Shown here: piece after piece, positions 13,279-16,529 of the stretch
Layout: each line of letters starts with the position of its first letter
Position numbering within the stretch: the first letter of the stretch is position 1
NCBI GenBank assembly: GCA_947570515.1
Contig: CANOUM010000015.1
Coordinates: forward strand, 1 to 16,529
Length of the DNA: 16,529 bases
Source: an uncultured Clostridia bacterium
GTDB lineage: Bacteria > Bacillota > Clostridia > Lachnospirales > Bianqueaceae
Direction of reading: 5' to 3'
The notes under the pieces: generated by a model
The model's input: the letters and a program-made list of their open reading frames with translations, nothing else
What the model was told of the DNA's origin: nothing
Databases searched by the model: none
Made by a program: the position numbers and the translations under genes

Positions 13279-14459
13279 TACAGAATACGCTTTTGGCTTT
13301 GGCCATCATGATTTTCGCCGGCATGTTATGCGGCCGGCTTGTCAAGCATATTAAACTGCCCAATGTCACCGGATACCTGATCGCCGGGCTCCTCATCGGC
13401 CCCAGCGTCTTCAACATTATTCCCCGGGACATGATCGAAAGCTTTACCATCATTTCCAACGCCGCATTGGGCTTTATTGCGTTCTCCATTGGTAATGAAT
13501 TTAAAATTTCTTATTTCAAGCGGGTCGGCGCCACGCCCATCATCATTGCAGCACTCGAGTCGCTGTTTGCCGTTATTTTCGTTGTAATTGGACTGCTGCT
13601 CGCAGGTCAAAGCCTTCCTTTTTCGCTGGTATTAGGAGCCATTGCTGCTGCTACCGCTCCGGCTGCTACCATCATGGTTATCAAACAGTACCGTGCCAAA
13701 GGCCCTATGACAGAAACACTGCTTTCTGTTGTGGCGATTGATGATGCGACTGCATTGATGTATTTTGGTATTTGTGTAGCTGTTGCGAATGCACTGGGCG
13801 GCGGCCATGTATCCATTGCACAAACACTGCTTTCCCCTCTGTTTGAAATCGGCGGAGCATTGATTGTTGGTTTTCTGCTGGGACTCATCTTTACTTTCCC
13901 CCTTCGTTTTTTCAAGAAAGAAGGAAATCGTCTGTCCCTCATCATTGCCTTTGTTTTCTTAGGTGTTGGCCTGGCTGATCTTTGCGGCTTCTCGTCCCTG
14001 CTGCTTTGCATGGCAATGGGCGCCGCTCTCGCTAACTTCAGCCGCGAAACACCTAAGATTATGAGCATTGCCGAGGGCTTTACACCACCTTTGTTTTTAT
14101 TGTTCTTTGTAGCTTCTGGTGCTGAACTGCAGCTTTCCATTTTGCCTAGCATCGGTGTGGCCGGTATTATCTATGTGCTTCTCCGCGTAGCGGGAAAAAT
14201 GGCCGGCACCGCTCTAGCTGCCGCTATCTGCAAGGCTGCTGCGCCGATTCGCAAATATCTGGGGATGGCGCTCGTACCGCAGGCCGGTGTTGCTATTGGC
14301 CTTTCCTTGATTGCGACTACCGCTGTTCCGGAATATGGTGCTACGATTCGGGCTATCATTTTATGTGCTACTCTTATCTATGAGCTGGTTGGACCTGCTG
14401 TAGCCAAGCTCAGTCTTACCAAAGCCGGTGAAATTGCGCTGCCTGATAAAGCAAAATAA
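13275..14459 (+). CDS. Cation:proton antiporter, CPA2 (KefB/NapA-like) family
   Basis: Membrane protein of 394 residues with about 12-13 hydrophobic spans over its whole length. It exchanges Na+ or K+ for protons across the cytoplasmic membrane. Family marks: KLPNVTGYLIAGLLIGP at 27-43, the paired aspartates D156-D157 in VVAIDDATAL (the ion-binding pair of electrogenic NapA-type members), a GF-SSLLLCMAMGA region near 238-250, and LLRVAGKMAG at 302-311 with the conserved basic residues of span 10. The chain ends after the last span with no RCK/TrkA-N or USP domain, unlike full-length KefB/KefC. So any nucleotide control would need a partner, and the overlapping PII-like gene is the obvious one. 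Which cation is moved cannot be read from sequence. Confidence 0.92.
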   Translation: MIQNTLLALAIMIFAGMLCGRLVKHIKLPNVTGYLIAGLLIGPSVFNIIPRDMIESFTIISNAALGFIAFSIGNEFKISYFKRVGATPIIIAALESLFAVIFVVIGLLLAGQSLPFSLVLGAIAAATAPAATIMVIKQYRAKGPMTETLLSVVAIDDATALMYFGICVAVANALGGGHVSIAQTLLSPLFEIGGALIVGFLLGLIFTFPLRFFKKEGNRLSLIIAFVFLGVGLADLCGFSSLLLCMAMGAALANFSRETPKIMSIAEGFTPPLFLLFFVASGAELQLSILPSIGVAGIIYVLLRVAGKMAGTALAAAICKAAAPIRKYLGMALVPQAGVAIGLSLIATTAVPEYGATIRAIILCATLIYELVGPAVAKLSLTKAGEIALPDKAK

Positions 14460-14493
14460 ATATAGTCCCTACTCATTTGATTTATCAAATAAT

Positions 14494-14530
14494 AAAAGCA
14501 GATTGTTTTCATTTGACAATCTGCTTTTTT
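14494..14530. terminator. Bidirectional terminator between antiporter and lepB
   Basis: AAAAGCAGATTGT (14494-14506) pairs perfectly with ACAATCTGCTTTT (14516-14528) around a 9-base loop. Six T residues follow on the plus strand, and TTTTATTATTT follows on the minus strand, so it can stop both converging operons. A second small perfect hairpin, ATTTGA-TTTA-TCAAAT, lies just before it at 14475-14490. Confidence 0.88.
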
Positions 14531-14541
14531 CATTTTCTTCC

Positions 14542-15114
14542 TCACCCAACGCTTTTTAAATTCGGATAGTATACCCAGTAGGCTTTACCCAGTATTTGAT
14601 CTTTTGTCACATATTTATTGACCCAGCTTCTGGAATCCCGTGAATTATTTCGGTTATCTCCCAGCATAAAGTACCGTCCTTCCGGCACTTCATACGGTCC
14701 AAAACTACCGTACGGCTTCTCCCACAAATAGGGCTCGTCCAGCTGCTGATCATTGATGTATACCTGCCCGTCCACGATCTCTACTTTGTCGCCGGGTAGC
14801 CCAAGCACACGCTTAATATAAATCTCTTCTTCATTGTCCGGATATTTAAAAATAACAATATCGCCCCGCTGCGGCTCTGAAAACCAATACGCAAAGCGCA
14901 GCCCAAGCACTCTGTCCTTGGTCATAATTGTATGTTCCATCGAACCGCTTGTCACTCTGGCATTAACAATAATAAATCGGTTTAAAAACATGGCCGCTCC
15001 GATTGAAAACACAATCACTAAAACCCAGCTCACCACTTCCCGAAAAACCGTATGTTTCTTTTCCTTTCCGTCTAAAGAACGCCTGATTGCCCTCGACAAA
15101 TCCTTCCCCGTCAT
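14542..15114 (-). CDS. lepB: Signal peptidase I
   Basis: Membrane serine protease that removes signal peptides from exported proteins, 190 residues, the short single-anchor Gram-positive SipS type. A cytosolic basic N-terminus leads into one span at about 26-50. Box B follows with catalytic S58 in TSGSME. Box C/D has GDIVIFKYP (84-92) and the lysine general base K101 in YIKRVLGLPGD. Box E is GDNRNNSRDSR at 152-162. All key residues are present. ATG 15112-15114 has AAAGGGTG upstream. The gene follows the tRNA-Arg on the same strand by about 50 bases and ends against the shared terminator. The lipoproteins in this window would instead need signal peptidase II, not seen here. Confidence 0.97.
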   Translation of the reverse strand: MTGKDLSRAIRRSLDGKEKKHTVFREVVSWVLVIVFSIGAAMFLNRFIIVNARVTSGSMEHTIMTKDRVLGLRFAYWFSEPQRGDIVIFKYPDNEEEIYIKRVLGLPGDKVEIVDGQVYINDQQLDEPYLWEKPYGSFGPYEVPEGRYFMLGDNRNNSRDSRSWVNKYVTKDQILGKAYWVYYPNLKSVG

Positions 15115-15164
15115 CTTGCCGCACCCTTTCTATTTCTCTTCTTTCCTGTATATGGGAAACAGAA

Positions 15165-15237
15165 TACACCTGAGAGGATTCGAACCTCCGACACATGGTT
15201 TAGGAAACCACTGCTCTATCCCCTGAGCTACAGGTGT
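15165..15237 (-). tRNA. tRNA-Arg (anticodon CCT, reads AGG)
   Basis: Complete cloverleaf of 73 bases. The acceptor stem is ACACCTG with CAGGTGT and discriminator A. The D arm is GCTC with GAGC. The anticodon stem is GTGGT with ACCAT, its loop TTCCTAA giving CCT at 15204-15202. The T arm is GGAGG-TTCGAAT-CCTCT. The 3' CCA is not encoded. No clear promoter was found; it may be transcribed with flanking genes and processed. Confidence 0.95.
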
Positions 15238-15251
15238 AGGATTCATGAGTA

Positions 15252-15282
15252 CCGAGGGATCTTCTCAAGGAAAATCCCTCGG
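15252..15282 (-). terminator. GC-rich hairpin between aminopeptidase and tRNA, possible terminator
   Basis: CCGAGGGAT (15252-15260) and ATCCCTCGG (15274-15282) form a perfect nine-pair stem with a 13-base loop, 24 bases past the aminopeptidase stop. No T-run follows on the minus strand, so it may be a Rho-type or processing element instead of an intrinsic terminator. Confidence 0.4.
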
Positions 15283-15305
15283 CATTTAAGTAGTATTACA
15301 CTATA

Positions 15306-16529
15306 TTACAGATTCTGCAAGAATACTTTATAAGCTCTATAAGCCTCAAAAATATCCGATTTTGCAGCAACCTCCCACGGTGCGTGCATGTTATGAAGCG
15401 GAATACCCAGATCGATGACATCCATTGAGTACTGTGCCAAAATAAATGCAATTGTACCGCCGCCGCCTTGGTCTACCTTACCCAGCTCGGCCATCTGGAA
15501 TTTCACATCATGGGTTTCAAACGCCTGACGCAGCTCTGCGATATACTCTGCTGTTGCATCATTAGAACCGCTCTTGCCGCCGCTTCCCGTATATTTGTGA
15601 AGTACCGGACCGTAATGGAAGAACGGTGCATTGTTCTTCTCATGCACATTTGCATAATTCGGATCAAATCCTGCGCTCACATCAGACGAAAGCATCTTGG
15701 ATGCTGACAAACAGCGCCGCAGCTTCAGCTCGTTATAACCGCCGCACAGCTCCATGATCTCGGCCATGCAGTTCTCAAAGAATTTCGAGTGCATACCCGT
15801 CGCACCTACGCTTCCGATCTCTTCTTTATCAACAAGCAGCGTCACATATGTCTTTTTCGCCTCTTCCTGCGCCAGATCCAGCTGTGCCATAATAGATGTA
15901 TAGGCACAGATTCTATCATCATGGCCATATGCATATACCATGCTCCGGTCGATACCCAGATCGCGGGCAGGGCCTGCCGGCACTACTTCAATCTCTGCGG
16001 ATTGAAAATCAGCCTCTTCAATATCATATTTGTCCTTCAGGATATCCAGCACATTCTTTTTGAACAGATCCTTTTCACCCTCTGCTCCTTCGGCAGCTGT
16101 GCTGCCAAATGTGATATTCAAATCCTCTCCGGTAAATGCTTCGTTGATATTCTTAGAACGCTGATCTTTCGCCAAATGCGGCAAAATATCGGAAATACCG
16201 AATACCGGATCACCGGCATCCTCACCGATACAGATCTTCACAGTTGTGCCATCCTTTTTAGCAACAATACCATGAAGTGCAAGCGGCATAGTCACCCACT
16301 GGAATTTTTTGATACCACCATAATAATGTGTTTTCAGCATTGCAAAACCGCTGTCCTCATACAACGGATTAGGTTTCAGATCCAAACGCGGGGAATCAAT
16401 GTGCGCGCCTAAAATGTTCAGGCCCTTTTCCAAATCCTCCGTACCAATCTGCACCATCATCAGCATTTTATTGCGGTTATTCGCATATACCTTGCTGCCG
16501 GCTGTGAGTTTTTTGCCTGCCTTTACAGC
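15306..16529 (-). CDS. M18 family aminopeptidase, 5' end outside the window
   Basis: Cytosolic zinc aminopeptidase of family M18 (aspartyl aminopeptidase / aminopeptidase I type), which frees N-terminal residues from peptides. The visible part is 407 codons; the reading frame stays open to the window edge (codons for AVKAGKKLTAGSKVYANNRN precede the first internal ATG at 16464-16466). About 40-60 N-terminal residues are probably missing. Metal and active-site motifs are clear: GAHIDSPRLDL with the HxD ligand pair, YGHDDR, the DKEEIGSVGATG box with the catalytic Glu, SAGFDPNY, TGSGGKSGSNDA, and a C-terminal IPLHNMHAPWE with the last histidine ligand. It is the only full domain set at this end, on the same strand as the tRNA and lepB. 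Confidence 0.95.
   Translation of the reverse strand, partial: AVKAGKKLTAGSKVYANNRNKMLMMVQIGTEDLEKGLNILGAHIDSPRLDLKPNPLYEDSGFAMLKTHYYGGIKKFQWVTMPLALHGIVAKKDGTTVKICIGEDAGDPVFGISDILPHLAKDQRSKNINEAFTGEDLNITFGSTAAEGAEGEKDLFKKNVLDILKDKYDIEEADFQSAEIEVVPAGPARDLGIDRSMVYAYGHDDRICAYTSIMAQLDLAQEEAKKTYVTLLVDKEEIGSVGATGMHSKFFENCMAEIMELCGGYNELKLRRCLSASKMLSSDVSAGFDPNYANVHEKNNAPFFHYGPVLHKYTGSGGKSGSNDATAEYIAELRQAFETHDVKFQMAELGKVDQGGGGTIAFILAQYSMDVIDLGIPLHNMHAPWEVAAKSDIFEAYRAYKVFLQNL

Noticed and set aside
13607..14152. Open frame of 181 codons on the minus strand opposite the antiporter.
   Set aside because: It mirrors a membrane protein, has no recognisable domain, and runs against a clear plus-strand gene.
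15165..15237. tRNA-Arg as an integration site for a mobile element.
   Set aside because: No integrase and no repeated 3' fragment of the tRNA occurs in the window; both sides are ordinary core genes.
15789..16412. Open frame of 207 codons on the plus strand opposite the aminopeptidase.
   Set aside because: The minus strand has all M18 metal and active-site motifs. The plus frame is Cys/His/Ile-rich with no family pattern.

Overview
The window looks like a chromosome segment from a low-to-medium G+C Bacillota species, most likely class Clostridia (a Lachnospiraceae-like anaerobe is my best guess). The evidence is the Bacillus/Clostridium-type order SRP RNA - dnaX - ybaB (yaaK) - recR - yaaL - bofA, a BofA-family protein, consensus sigma-A promoters, strong AGGAGG ribosome binding sites and several lipoproteins. 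No phage, IS element or CRISPR array is visible.

Layout. (1) 94-8435, minus strand: a bofA-like gene, then a six-gene efflux cassette. In transcription order the cassette is three different HlyD/MacA-type adaptor lipoproteins, one double-FtsX permease of 936 residues, and two MacB/LolD-type ATPases, the second with an AbrB/SpoVT-like C-terminal domain. It has its own candidate promoter with palindromes and ends in a long hairpin just before bofA. (2) 8496-11535, minus strand: the recombination/replication block, SRP RNA, dnaX, ybaB, recR and yaaL, packed with gaps of 1-2 bases between the protein genes except before yaaL. The cassette sits between yaaL and bofA, which are neighbours in Bacillus subtilis. 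(3) 11658-14530, plus strand: asd (aspartate-semialdehyde dehydrogenase) with its own promoter and terminator, then a two-gene unit of a small PII-like protein and a CPA2-type cation/proton antiporter joined by an ATGA overlap. (4) 14542-16529, minus strand: signal peptidase I, tRNA-Arg(CCT) and an M18 aminopeptidase cut by the window edge.

How the genes work together. The adaptors, permease and ATPases should form one envelope-spanning ABC machine. DnaX, YbaB and RecR serve replication and recombinational repair. The PII-like protein is a candidate regulator of the antiporter beside it, which has no cytosolic RCK/TrkA domain of its own.

The points most worth a second look are the PII-like/antiporter pair, a probable slippage site in dnaX that would give a short gamma-like product, the AbrB-tailed ATPase, the three non-identical adaptors, and the hairpin that overlaps both a candidate sigma-E promoter and the ribosome binding site of bofA.
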